This document shows positions 44,828 through 57,400 of a DNA stretch of 64,000 nucleotides, in pieces. This stretch comes from Dillenia suffruticosa. Taxonomy: Eukaryota; Streptophyta; Magnoliopsida; Dilleniales; Dilleniaceae. Every line of letters begins with the position of its first letter. The stretch's first letter is position 1. The position numbers were made by a program, and so were the translations under genes. The stretch lies in the NCBI GenBank assembly GCA_033439265.1, contig JAVTVX010000005.1, forward strand, positions 7,388,001 to 7,452,000. The letters are read 5' to 3'. The notes under the pieces are model-generated. The model did not search any database, had not been told where the DNA came from, and saw nothing but the letters and a program-made list of their open reading frames with translations.

Positions 44828-45064
44828 TTAACTAATACTAAAAAAATTATGGATTAACTTATCAACAAATAGAATATTTTTTATGGAAGTTATACCAATG
44901 GTACTTTTATTAATGATTTTTCCCTTTTTATTGTCACTAAAAGTCACAATTCCTTGTTCATTCTTTTCTAATTCTTTGAACAATGATACGTCACCCGTCA
45001 TATGTTTTGAACAACTATTATCAACATACCATTTTCCTTTTGCTTTAGTCTCATGTTCCTGCAC
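44828..45064 (-). pseudogene. SIRE-type protease remnant
   Basis: WYVDNSCSKHMTGDVSLFKE matches the copia protease start (WYLDSGCSRHMTGD); the catalytic Asp-Ser-Gly is Asp-Asn-Ser here. It is followed by NIISKIK-like ILFVDKLIHNFFSIS. The zinc-knuckle end of gag (YYYCHKLGIVKFC, degenerate) is upstream at about 45175-45235. Confidence 0.85.
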
Positions 45065-45619
45065 AACTTAAACAAACAAATCATCTGTTTTTAGAAATCC
45101 AAAATAATTTGGATCCACTTGATAACAAGCTTGTATTATGAGTAATTTTTTCTCGTATATAACTAAACTTGTTTAAATAGCAAAATTTAACAATTCCTAA
45201 TTTATGACAATAATAGTAAGTGTAATTATTCTTCTTTTTCTGAAATTTATCCAAATATTTATATTTAACTCGTGAAAAATCAGATTTATTATGTCATGAT
45301 ATATTTCTGAAATTTCTATTAAAACTGACAAAATAATAACTCCATCTATCCCTATATACTGTTCTTCTATGACTACTGTTTCTATCTTTAATTTCTGCAA
45401 TCTTAAACTTTTTGTTTTCTATAATTTTTCCTGCACTAACAAATATAGTTTTATTGACTTATGGAGAATGGTAGCACATTGGTCTCTGTGACTCATAGAA
45501 TTCCAGCAATCCTGGTGCTTATGTGGGTATTATCTTCTCCATCAAGCTTGGCCAAGCCAAAGTCTGATATTTTGGAGTTGAGAAGCTTATCAAGCAGCAC
45601 ATTGGTAGCCTTGATATCT

Positions 45620-45680
45620 CTGTGAATAATGCAGATCTTGCGTCTTGTGAATAATGCCTATGCAGATCTTGCGTCTTGTT
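45620..45680 (-). repeat. Templated duplication inside the catalytic-loop exon of copy 2
   Basis: TGCAGATCTTGCGTCTTGT occurs twice within about 35 bp on the plus strand, replacing the bases that in copy 3 encode [16 protein letters not shown] just before HRD. Only one copy exists in copy 3. It looks like filler copied from the neighbouring bases during end-joining. Confidence 0.85.
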
Positions 45681-48600
45681 GGCCAATCCAGTTTAAATAA
45701 TGCACGTGTAACAGAAATTACCAAACAAAGCACGAGCAAGGCTGTTATTTTCCATGTACTCGTACACTAGCAACAACCGGTTTTTCACAAGATGAGGGTG
45801 TTGTAGAGCTGAAATCATCCCTATCTCATTCACAAATTCTGGTTACCCTGTTTTGATTTGGAAGAAAGCTGCTTTACTGCAATTATGGTGCCATCCGATA
45901 ATAGCCCCTACAATGACATATGTTAGATCTTTTTGCTAAAAGGAAATAAATGGTCAGCAATGATCTCTTCTTGGGATACCTTATACACAGAACCAAAACC
46001 ACCTTCTCCAATCTTATTAGCAGCATCAAAGTTGTTCGTGGCAGCTTTTATTTGCCCCAAGGTAAATGAACCAGTTTGCAGGTCTAAACCCCTTAAGTCT
46101 GTGGGAGAAGCTTCATTTATAAGAAACATTGTCCAGAATAAGCTATAAAAGTGAAGACGCATTAGTTATGCAACTTGACATTATGGTGGCAACCAAGTAT
46201 TCTCCAGTAACCCAGCAAACTAGCTACCACCCCATCCAAAATTGTTGGTAGATAACCTTATAAACGAAATATGTTGCTTTTGGATGCAAGATGATAGTGG
46301 GAACAACTGGGATGGCAAACATGGGATCAGGAAAATTTTGAACCATATGAGATCATGCTATTTTAGTTCCCATGAGCATATAAATATCATAAAATCAACC
46401 TCAAAATACCTTCTTCCATTGTGTTCTTGCGTCCAAGACAGCCTTTCCACCACAAGATGCCCACAACAAGGACAATAACAGATACAACTGCAACCACAAT
46501 TCCGACAACAGCTCCAGCAGACATACCATTACCTTTTTCTACAAGAACAGGAAACTCTGCATAAAGATTAAACAGTAGATGAGGATGAGATGTCCATTAA
46601 GGATAACAATGGAAAAACTCCTATATATTCATTGCAAAAGCTGGTTAATACACATTCATGTTAAACTCAGGTAGCAGTTAGAAACCAGTAAAGCAACTCA
46701 TAATCTTATTGGAAAGTAAACCGGCCCATGTTCATGCATTCAGGAACAAATTGACAGTAAACATAACTTGCCCATGGCCAAATTTGATGAAATGGAAGGA
46801 AGCCAAAGGTAGACGACAGCAGTTCCCCCATAAGTTCATTTGATAAAACTCAAGTCATGTTTTAGCCAAATTAACAGTGTCCTTAAGAAATTTGGCAAAA
46901 AAAGTGAAAATTAAAATAGTCAAACAATATTACATGTAAACATCATGATGTATCCTGTTTTACATTTTATGCATATTGAAGCTAAAAGCACCCAGCAAAT
47001 GCAATTGACCAATAAAACGATAAAATTGCAGATTCTGCAGCTTACCAGGATCCACAGATATAGCTGATATCAGCGGACCATATACTCCTCTATCAGGGAT
47101 AGCTGTCGTGCCTTTTCCAGCCCAGTAGAATCGAATCTCTAGAGTATTACTACTCACAGGTATAGATGTGAAGTTTTTTATTTTTTCCTTACCAACCCCA
47201 CCTGCTTCATTCTCAATATTAAAGTCCTTTAGCACTCGTTCTCCCTGAAAACAACATCATTACTGAATCTCTTGCACAGAAAACATGAATACTTGACAAT
47301 GACGAAAAAGGTACCAGAAATTTTTGAACACTATGGGATTAAGAGATCAATCTATGTCCAATCCGAAATGAGCTGACCAAAATATTTATATAGAGAAGTG
47401 CAAATTATGAAACTAGTGAAGGTTGAACTTTGGCTACCTGTATGTAGACATCGAATATACGCCGACCAAGGCTGGAATAATTATGGCCACTGGTAAAAAT
47501 TATCTCTGCAAAGTGGAGCTTCACTGTGTAATTACCATTTTTCAGACAGTACCCATAGTAAGTTAGGGGAGATGGGTGATATGCGCGCCTTCATGTACAA
47601 CTCAGAATTTTCGATAAGCAGTACAGATGCATTTGTTGCAATATAGTTATCATTGTCGCTGCTATCATCCATGAAGTTGCCAGTGTTGCTAAATGCCCAG
47701 TTAGATGCAGTATTTTGGAAAAATGTTGCAGCTCCAGATAAATATGTATCAGCTTCATATGTAGTCTTTCCATCTATATTTACTTCTTCTCCACCCCAGT
47801 TTATTCGCACATAGTAGAAAGCTACAATAGAATGTAACCAAATCTTAAGACAGTAGGACACATAAAAAATTTTGCAGGTCCACAAAGTAAGTTGGTCTAA
47901 TTGCATTTGATTCTCAGTCTATGTCAGTAAATTCAAATTTTTTTTAAGTGATGGGCAATTTAGTCTTTGTAATGTTTGAAATGTACCATTTGGTCTATCA
48001 GGAGAGCCTGTTTAGAATTTTATAATCTTATCTATGGCACTAGATATGAATACAAAAACAGAAGAACAAGTAATATTCTGTATCATAAAATCTCTGTGAG
48101 AAATATAGAAATTCACTTACTTTTTGGACAATTGTATGCTCCAAAGCATGAAGTTAATCCCCTGAAAATTAAAAAGCAAAATGACATTTTGAATGAATGT
48201 GGTGCCATTTTTCATTTTGTTTGGAGGAACTAGACTATATGATTATAATTGACAAGAATGAAAAGAAAAGGAAGACTTTCAATTCAACTAAAACATAGGA
48301 TAAAGTAAACAAAAGCCATGAAAAGAAAACAACTTACTAATTGTTACTTGATGTTGAGAATAAGTTCCTGCTTACATTTTTGCAAAGAGGGACCTTAGTG
48401 GAGAGAGAAAGAGTGGAAGTGAGAAAGAATGTATAAAATAGTCAGTGTTTCTCTTACACACCTTGTTGCTGGCAATTCACTCCCCCAGAATTTCCAACAG
48501 TGAAGTTGTTGCAGGAAAGATCACTAAAAATTAAATTGCAGATTAGCTTGTTAAACATTCAAACATGAACATCAATAGCAAATGAGTGAAGTGCAGCAAA

Positions 48601-49768
48601 TATCTTATCCAGGCTACAAATGTAAGAAACAGGCAATCATTTGCAGCATCACCAATCATGTACAGTTCGTAAAGGTTAAAAAGAAATTACTCAGGAAGTA
48701 CTATAAATTTGCGGCTACCAGTAGTTACATGCTAAGCTCTAGACAGAATTCTAAGAATGAAACTTCCATGATTTTAACATCACTAGTAGAGATTGCATGT
48801 ACTGTCACATCTAAACAATGAATAAAAGTCCCCTAGAGCTCAAAGCATCCCACTAACCAGCATGGGCCGAGTACGGTGTCTGGTAGGCATGCAGACAACC
48901 AGAAATGCATACATAGTCATTGTCATGGCGCAATAGTAGAGAATTTAAAAGAGGTACTTACATATCTCCACTTTTTTGCATCCAAGTAGGCACAGTTCCA
49001 TTCAGCAGGTTCCCAGTCAAGTACCTAAAATAACCAATTATATAGACTCAATATACAGTTTCTTACTCTGAATGAATCATGCATAGCATGTCCATCCATA
49101 TAACCACAAAATTTAGGATAAGGGACTGAAATATTTGAATTTCTAGAGGCAAATGTACAAGGCAAGGCACTCCTATCTTTGTAAAACAGGGCCTAAGTAT
49201 CTAGAAATAAAGGTTAAAATTCTATAATCATCTTTTAGCGTAAGCTTACTAAAAGTTAAAAAAATAAAATTAAAGATAATGACTAAAAGATCTATACTGA
49301 GAAGTAATTCCTTCACCAAAGTGAAATCTTTTTCTCGATAAAACAGCAACAGTGTCATTCAAATGGAGAAAAGGTATATAGCATTGCAGAAAAGGTATAT
49401 AGTGCTGCAAAAAACAAATGTTCTAAGCAGCCTGCTAATTGGCACATGGCAAAATTTGTAAGATTAGACTTCTAAATATAAGTCTTTCCTTTAGGTGATC
49501 CTCAACAGACAATTTGAAACATAATGCATGAGATACAAATTAGTTCAGAGTACTGATAATATAGTCTCTTTGATGTAAAAATTTGGCTTAAACAACTTTC
49601 ATCTAATCATGGAGCTCCTTACATGTAATCCACCTTTGATAGGCCAGAATAGCTGCTTGGAATCTCTCCACTTAACTTGTTGAAACTGAGATCCCTGCAC
49701 GAAGATCACGAATATAAGCATTAAAAAGAAATTTTGTTGGTGAATGTAGCACATGATCGCAAGCAAAG

Positions 49769-49770
<2 letters not shown>

Positions 49771-49806
<36 letters not shown>
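49771..49806. repeat. Intronic A run, 36 bases
   Basis: 36 A in the intron beside an LRR exon of copy 2; the matching site in copy 3 (59994-60003) has 10. A slippage-type length difference between recent duplicates. Confidence 0.9.
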
Positions 49807-49808
<2 letters not shown>

Positions 49809-51062
49809 AAAAAAAGTTACTGGAATGACACAAACAGAAATAGAATTGGAAAGAAACGGGAAAATCTGAAGATAACCCAAAAAATAGGCACCTGTGTGGA
49901 GTTAGATTTTGTAGGGAAGAAAAGGACAGAAAAATTTTCATCAACAAAGAAATGCAAATTTGAAATTCTTAATTGTAATAGCATAAGAGGAAACTTAATA
50001 TATTTATCCTTATTGTTCAATCGTATCCATCTTATAGATTTCTATGCATCTCAGAAAAAGTAGAAGAGATCATCAACTGTATTATGTATAAACATATCGC
50101 TCTGCTAAAAATTTGTGCCAAAACTTCTTGCCATTTTCAGAAAGCATAGTTAAAAATAAATTGCAATGATCTTTTCTATTGTTGTAGGACCCAAGAGTAT
50201 TCAAACTCCTGAAACTATAAACAATTTGTCTGCAGTTAAATAGCTCAACTTAAATATTCCTACAATTATTTGTCAATTAATAGACAAATATGCCCTAATA
50301 TGACAATATAATATAATCCATTATCAGAGCACTATCAATGTATTTTGTAAAAGAAGCAAAGAAATTGAATATATACTGACAAAGTCTTTAAACTTGTTAT
50401 TTGCCCAATATACTCCGGTAGTGTACCAGTTACGTTGCAACTCCTCAATAGCCTGGAACCAACCAAATCACATAAAAATTATTCACCTATCTGCAAGAGT
50501 ATTGGCAACAACGTGGTCTGAAGACGTAATTAACTTACAAAGTCTGCAGGTTATCCAGATTACTTAGTGGAGGAAAAGCTGCTGCACTTCCATTTATGTC
50601 AGTAATTCTCCTGCATGAGAATAGACTAGAATAAGCACAATTTGAAATGTCCACATGCTTCCATTGACAGTTATGGTTCAAAGGCTATACTGACAAGTCT
50701 GTAATAGCTGTCAAGGAAGAAATGCCATCTAGAATTGGCCCTTGAAGCCCACTTGCCTGGATCACCCTGTTATAAAAATAAAAGTTCAGGTTCTTTTATT
50801 TAGCTATAGCAATACAAATTAAAAGTCAAGACTCAAAAGGAGGGAAAAACTAACAGTTTTCGAAGATTTGTCCAATTTTTTATATAACTTGGTATGCTTC
50901 CTGTAAACGGATTATCGCCGATACGACTGCAATATGTTACATGGAAATGAAGAAACTAAGAAACAATTCCAGAAATATAAGTACAGTTAACTGTCATAGA
51001 CAAAAGATATGAAATCATCACAACTCATGAGCATATATTTATGCTATGACTTGGCCCATAGG

Positions 51063-51132
51063 CAAGTGAGTTTCATAGAAACTTACAAGTCTGTCAACAA
51101 GTGAGTTTCATAGAAACTTACAAGTCTGTCAA
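51063..51132. repeat. Perfect 35-bp tandem duplication at an LRR exon edge
   Basis: The 35-bp unit starting CAAGTGAGTTTCATAG occurs at 51063-51097 and again at 51098-51132 without a mismatch. Copy 3 has it once (near 61240-61275). The unit spans the exon/intron border, so copy 2 has two splice donors and a duplicated exon tail here. Confidence 0.92.
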
Positions 51133-53202
51133 TGTGGTTAGTTTTGCAAATGAATCTGGAATTGGCCCAGTAAAGTTGTTTGAGGTGAATAGCCTGCCAA
51201 GAGAGAGTAATTCAATATATCCATCACTTGCTGATAGTTATGCTCCTACATCCTTATAAAGAAACCCCAATTTAATGATTATCTTGCATAAGCTACCCAA
51301 TTATAACTTAAATATCTAGAATCAAACCCACAAAAGAAGAAGCAAACAAACAACAATAAAAGCAGATGACAAAAAGGCCTTACAATCTTGATATTTGTGT
51401 CAGTTTTCCAAGCTCGGGAGGAAGAGTCCCATTTAACTGATTGAACTCCAAAAATCTGAAAATATCATAACCCAATTCTTGATCAGGAAACATCAATAAC
51501 AGAACACAATCGCATACCTTCTCTCATCGTTGTCACCCGTTTCTATATTTGCAGAGCATCTTTTCCCAATTCTTTTCTCAAACCTAAGGATTCTTTAGAC
51601 ACTTAGCATTGCCCGGTAGATTATCTATTCAAATTTGCAAGCATAAGCAATTAGGAAGGAGTACACGACAAGGTTAGCCGTGCTTACAATTCCACAAGAG
51701 TACTGATGTTCCCAATTCTATTCGGAATTGGACCAGTTAACCGGTTCCCAAAAAGAGAGCTGCATTACAACCCCGTATCTAATATTAGATCAGAATTCAC
51801 AAAACCCTTCAAAATCATATAACACACGAGCGCACGCATTTGTAATAGATGGAGAGAGACAGAGAGAGTACATGAATGTGAGTTGCTGCATAGAACCCCA
51901 TGATGAAGGGATTGAGCCGCTAAGATAATTCCGAGACAGATCACTATTAGTGAAGAGAAAAAGGTTTGAATGTTAAAACTTGGGAAATTTGAAACAGAGA
52001 AAGACAAACAATTAAAGAAGAAAATAGGGTTTGAACTGTTGCTTACAGCGTTTGGAGGTAGGTTAGATTCGCCAATTCTGATGGTAGAACACCTGGTAGA
52101 CTGAGACTTCAAAGATCTGCTAGTTTATAACCCCCGTCATTTTTTTTTTTTAATTTTTACTTCTGTTTCTATTTCTACCCTTTCTTGGGTCTCTCATTTT
52201 CTCGCAATCTGGTTAAGAACTATACAATATTGGCCGTATGCTGATTGAGCCCATCCCAGCCCAGCCCAAACTATTATGCAAAGAAGAAAGATAGTGGGCC
52301 TAGTCATGGGCCACTGTGTCCTGGTCCCGCCGACGACTTTGTTAAAGTCATATTTATTTTCTGAAGGAAGTGATCTCGATGGGTGCATAGGTCAGGTGCA
52401 TGGTATGTGTACAAAGTTAAAATTATATATATGCCCAAAATTATTTACCATGAAATGTATGTACCCATCCGTCACGGTATTCAAATTATATACTCCTGGG
52501 ACACATCCTTATCAATAAAATTTTCTAAAGAGCACCGACGCCCCCCTAAAAGCACGTTATAGATCCACAAAACAAAAGTCTTCCAATTCCAAATAGGGAC
52601 AACCTCTCTCCACTTTTTTTTTTTAATTTATTATACAAGAATTTAAATCTAAAATTATCAGTTTAGTAGATGAGAGTTTATACCATTAGATTATCCTCTT
52701 AGAAACAGTTCAACCCCTCTCTCTCTTTCTCTCTCTCTTTCTCTTCCTTCCTGAGAGATGGGACATGAACCAAATTATATATCATAATCTTGCTTTATTC
52801 CGATTAATAACATATATTAATATAACTCTTCCACTAACCTGGATTTTTTTTTTTGAAGTTACTACATTGCAAATTGTACCAGCATATTTTAAATTGCTAT
52901 ATTCGCACTAGTCCTTTTTTTTATTTTTTTATTTTTGAAAAGATATGATAATCAAAAACTAGGTTAAGAAATAAATAAACTAGTTTGAGGGGGAAAAAAT
53001 ATATTCATAGACATGTTAAGTCTTCAGGGATCGCTTAAGAATAATTAATAAGATATCTCTAATCTAATGATACAGATCCTTAAAACTTATAAATAATTAG
53101 ACATGTTTTATGAAACATATTTCCTAAAATTTTCAAGTTGCCCATCCTTTCGAGAAGAAAATCATTACGTGGATGTGTGCATTTTGAGTCTGTGTGCGTG
53201 TG

Positions 53203-53230
<28 letters not shown>
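53203..53230. repeat. (GA)14 microsatellite beside exon 2 of copy 2
   Basis: Fourteen GA units, starting six bases downstream (on the minus strand, as CT) of the unusual GC splice donor of exon 2. Confidence 0.95.
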
Positions 53231-53233
<3 letters not shown>

Positions 53234-53577
53234 TGCATCCCGGTTAGATGGCAAACAGAGGAAGAGCAATTACAGGTCACATTATTTGAGGCACTCCCAT
53301 TTCAAGAGCAAGGATCCACGCCGAATTCCCAATCCGTTTTGCCAAGTTTGAATGCTACTTGTTCCAAAGTTACCACTATAATATACCATAACAATGTTGT
53401 TCATTTAACATCTCTAACTACAACGAGAACGTCTATTTGTTTTTCCTTTTTTGTGTGTTAGTGAGAGAGACAGAGATTACCTTCATCTGCAGAAAGTGTT
53501 GCACTGGAAACACCGGTGGTGAAACAAGTGATGGCAACAACAATAGTAACGGTGAGGAGTTTTGGGAAGAACTGCAT

Positions 53578-53790
53578 CTTTATTTTATCTACTAGATGAT
53601 CAAATTCACATCTAAACTAAGAATATGATTGTAGCAAAGATCAAGAGATAATATTAGAATATGTTGAAGTTGATTAGTGTTTCATCAAGGAAACAAGCCG
53701 CACACCAAGACTAATGGGGTTTAGATTTTTTCCACAGAGAGAGAGAGAGAGAGTGAGGGAGGAATTAGACGCGTTTGTTTAAAGGTAGAG
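53578..53790 (-). promoter_or_regulatory. Upstream region of copy 2
   Basis: About 200 bp between the start codon of copy 2 and the 3' flank of copy 3. No TATA box is visible on the minus strand; a CT-rich stretch (GA run at 53735-53753 on the plus strand) may be an initiator-type leader. Since copy 2 is broken, present activity is doubtful. Confidence 0.35.
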
Positions 53791-54451
53791 AAAGCACCAT
53801 TCAACAGGTTGAAAGAAGTGGTTGAGGAGTGTCATAATGTTCTCTCGTGGACTTGAATGCATCGAGATGGGGATCCCACAAGAAGTTGAATGGATCATCG
53901 AGGCTTGCCGTATCAAAGGGCCCTGAGATATGGTAGAAATTTTGACCCATGCAAGAAATTTTACTCCATTTAGCACGAAACTTCAATCATTTCGTCGTGA
54001 AGGTCACGCATAAACAAGGACAACCTCACACCCACGGACTTTGTTTCGACAAGTGAACCCAGTCCTGACACACATCACAGGCCTATATCTTGCACCCCTA
54101 AATTTTGACGAAGCAGCAAGGATAGAGCGGACATCTGTAGCAACAGCGAAAGTACCAGGAGATCATGGAAAAATTTTGGATGCATTCCCAACAAAAGAAT
54201 ACAAGAAGTAAGAAATGGGAAAACAATAGAAAAAAAAATATGAACAGTGAGTATTCAAATTGATAGAGCAAGACCCACAATTCCCATGGTTCTCAGTACA
54301 AAGTTGTCACCAATTCATTGAATATTCTACAAAATCTTTTTTCTTTTCTAAAACGATTTTTGAGGTCTCATATTTCTTGCTATGTTCAAAGAAGTCAAGG
54401 GAGAGAGCAAAAGACATGTATTTACTGGTTCCAAGCTCTACAGTTATTAGT
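53791..54451 (-). other. Downstream flank of copy 3 with conserved ORF-like block
   Basis: This block has a sister at 38490-39001, plus a short trace at 20384-20520. Within 53801-53986 the minus strand reads AKWSKISCMGQNF and ISGPFDTASLDDPFNFLWDP, while the sister (38492-38710) reads ISGPFDTTSLDDSLNLLWDP and runs on to DILEDDVSQIQGRSQSE with a stop. The two keep the same frame over about 45 residues. I do not recognise the product. A lost neighbouring gene's last exon, duplicated with the array, is possible. Confidence 0.5.
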
Positions 54452-57400
54452 CTAGGATCTGCCACTCAGATATGCAGAATCCAAAAAGTTGACTGGATAC
54501 AGATCGTTCGTAGAAGTCGAAGACGCAGTCCACGGCCCATCGAGTGACAAATTTTGGACTTGGCTCTCCCTTGTATGCTCTTCTTGGATGTAATGTCGTT
54601 GTTTCTCAGTTGCCTTCAGCACCATTTCATCCTTGGAAACACTTGAATTTGAAGCAACACCTTTGAGAATGGTCTTTCCTTCAAGCATGCTCACCACCGA
54701 AGACATAGAAGGCCTAACTGCTGGTGAGACATTAGTACAAAGAAGAGCTACATTGATCATCACTAGCACCTCTTCCTTGTTATAGCCTGATCCCAGTCTT
54801 GGGTCCACTAAATCCAGTAGACTATCATTCTGCTTTAAAAGGAGCGCCTAGCATGGAAAAAGTGCAACAGATGAAGAAGAGGTAAGATTATATTATTAGA
54901 AAATCCAAGCTCCAAAAAACTCCATATCATCCATAGGATTGGCTATTCTCCCAAAGAAACAGATGAAAGAGGTTCACAGCCAATCTGTGAGCTAAGCTCT
55001 TTGACAAGGAGAACAGCATACTATATCTACTGGATTGCTGCCGTATGTGAAGATTGACCAAGAGGACGGAAACATCTTCTAAGGAAGCCTCATTTCGGGA
55101 ATAGTCAAGTGAAGTAAGGTGTAATAAATGAGAAAAAAGCAAAATACCAAACTTACCCAATCAAGCAGGTAGAAGTCATCCTTTTGCTTGTAACTTGTGT
55201 TGCTCCTTCCGCTGACAATTTCCAACGCCACAATTCCAAAACTATAAACATCAGCTTTGTCAGTCAGGTATCCTCGCATTGCATATTCTGGTGCCATGTA
55301 TCCACTGCAATTTTCAAGTGTATAACAGGTCACATTCATCAATATTAACAACAAATGCTTTAACCATAACCCACTATCTTGATCGAGCTAATAATGACGT
55401 TGGTACTAGGTGGCCCCAATGTGTCAATCTTTCTCGGTAGACACAAAATAGACAGCGGAAAAAATTGAAATTGACATGAACAGAGATACAAGATAAGTAA
55501 CTCACAAAGTTCCAGCAATCCTGGTGCTTATGTGGGTATTATCCTCTTCATCAAGTTTGGCCAAGCCAAAGTCAGATATCTTGGGATTGAGATCCTTATC
55601 GAGCAGCACATTGGTAGCCTTGATATCTCTGTGAACAATCTTCAGTCTTGATTCTTCATGTAGATATGCCAAACCTCTTGCTATGCCTACACAGATCTTG
55701 TGTCGTGTTGGCCAATCCAATTCAATTTGGTATTCTTCAGGACCTTCAAAGAGTTAAAAAAGCGAAAGGTCAAAATTTTTTGATCTGTAAAACAAACATG
55801 CCTTAGCTAACATAACCATGCAGGAAGGACATTAGCCTGAATGCTTGCATAGGTAGGAGTGATGCTTTTAACACCAAAATTAGTTAAATAATGCACATGT
55901 AACAGAAGTTACCAAACAAAGCACGAGCAAGGCTGTTATTTTCCATGTACTCGTACACTAGCAACAACTGGTTTGATTCAACACAGCATCCATAGAGCTT
56001 TACAAGATGAGGGTGTTGTAGAGCTGAAATCATCCCTATCTCATTCACAAATTCGCGGTTACCCTGTTTTGATTTGGAAGAAAGCTGCTTTACTGCAATT
56101 ATGGTGCCGTCTGATAGTAGCCCCTATAATGACATATATAATGTTAGATCTTTTTGCTAAAAGGAAATAAATAGTCAGCAATTGTCTCTTCTCGGGATAC
56201 CTTATACACACAACCAAAACCACCTTCTCCAACCTTATTAGCAGCATCAAAATTGTTCGTGGCAGCTTTTATTTGCCTCAAGGTAAATGAACCAGTTTGC
56301 AGATCTAAACCCCTTAAGTCTGTGGGAGAAGCTTCATTTATAAGAAACATTGTCCAGAATAAGCTATAAAAGTGAAGACGCATTAGTTATGCCACTTGAC
56401 ATTATAGTGGCAACCAAGTATTCTCTAGTAACCCAGCAAACTAGCTACCACCCCATCCCAAACTGTTGGTAGATAAACTTATAAACGAATTATGTTGCTT
56501 TTGGATGCAAGATAGTAGTGGTGGGAACAGCTGGGATGTCAAACATGGGATCAGGAAATATTTGAACCATGTGAGATCATGCCATTTCAGTTCCCGTGAG
56601 CATATAAATATTATAAAATCAACCTCAAAATACCTTCTTCCATTGTGTTCTTGTGCCCAAGACAGCCTTTCCACCACAAGATGCCCAAAACAAGGACAAT
56701 AACAGATACAACAGCAACCACAATTCCGACAACAGCTCCAGCAGACATACCATTACCTTTTTCTACAGGAACAGGAAACTCTGCATAAAGATTAAACAGT
56801 AGATGAGGATGAGATGTCCATTAAGGATAACAATGGACAAACTCCTATTTATTCATTGCAAAAGCTGGTTATACACATTCATTTTAAACTCAGGTAGCAG
56901 TTAGAAACCAGTAAAGCAACTCATAATCTTATTGGAAAGTAAACCGGCACGTGTTCATGCATTCAGGAACAAATTGACAGTAAACATAACTTGAGCCCAT
57001 GGCCAAATTTGATGAAATGGAAGGAAGCCAAAGGTAGATGACAGCAGTTCCCCCATAAGTTCATTTGTTAAAACTCAAGTCATGTTTTAGCCTAATTAAC
57101 AGTGTCCTTATGAAATTTGGCATAAAAAGTGAAAATTAAAATAGTCAAACAATATTACATGTAAACATCATCATGTATCCTGTTTTACATTTTATGCATA
57201 TTGAAGCGAAAAGCACCCAGCAAATACAATTGACCAATAAAACGATAAAATTGCAGATTCTGCAGTTTACCAGGATCCACAGATATAGCTGATATCAGCG
57301 GACCATATACTCCTCTATCAGGGATAGCTGTTGTGCCTTTTCCAGCCCAGTAGAATCGAATCTCTAGAGCATTACTACTCACAGGTATAGATGTGAAGTT

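Larger units (their letters stand above)
39002..45475 (-). mobile_element. 5'-truncated SIRE-type Ty1/copia element
   Basis: Minus-strand element with a 3' LTR (39002-40236), an extra ORF region between pol and LTR (40631-41802), pol (42018-45100) and the very end of gag (to about 45450). The 5' LTR and most of gag are missing; at about 45475 the sequence switches to kinase copy 2. The extra region after pol and the long LTR fit the SIRE/Maximus lineage. All ORFs are broken. Confidence 0.85.
45475..53577 (-). pseudogene. Receptor kinase array copy 2: malectin/LRR kinase pseudogene
   Basis: LRR-VIII-2 layout read from 53577 leftwards. Exon 1 signal peptide 53481-53577 (MQFFPKLLTVTIVVAITCF). 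Exon 2 LRR cap 53237-53375 (KLGKTDWEFGVDPCS, stop, NGSASNNVTCNC). LRR exons 52047-52116, 51872-51943, 51688-51759, 51384-51455, 51122-51193, 50855-50926, 50695-50766, 50539-50610, 50381-50452, 49623-49694, 48962-49024, 48458-48523. Short exon 48121-48161. Malectin 47438-47821 and 47046-47244. TM 46410-46556. Kinase 45980-46098, 45722-45907 and part to 45475. Defects: TGA in exon 2; GC donor after exon 2; 2-bp loss in the first LRR exon; one extra G at 47566-47569; Cys to Trp (INWGG) in malectin; about 25 bp lost in the Lys exon; catalytic loop scrambled; last two kinase exons gone. Confidence 0.93.

Noticed and set aside
48582-48821. A 79-residue ORF that is identical in translation at 58804-59043
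   Set aside because: Both lie in the same intron on the strand opposite the kinase gene; identity reflects the recent 10.2-kb duplication, not coding constraint.
54098-54280. Hydrophobic 60-residue minus-strand ORF suggesting a small membrane protein
   Set aside because: It lies in the untranslated flank of copy 3, runs through T-rich DNA on the coding strand, and the frame is not kept in the sister flank at 38.8 kb.
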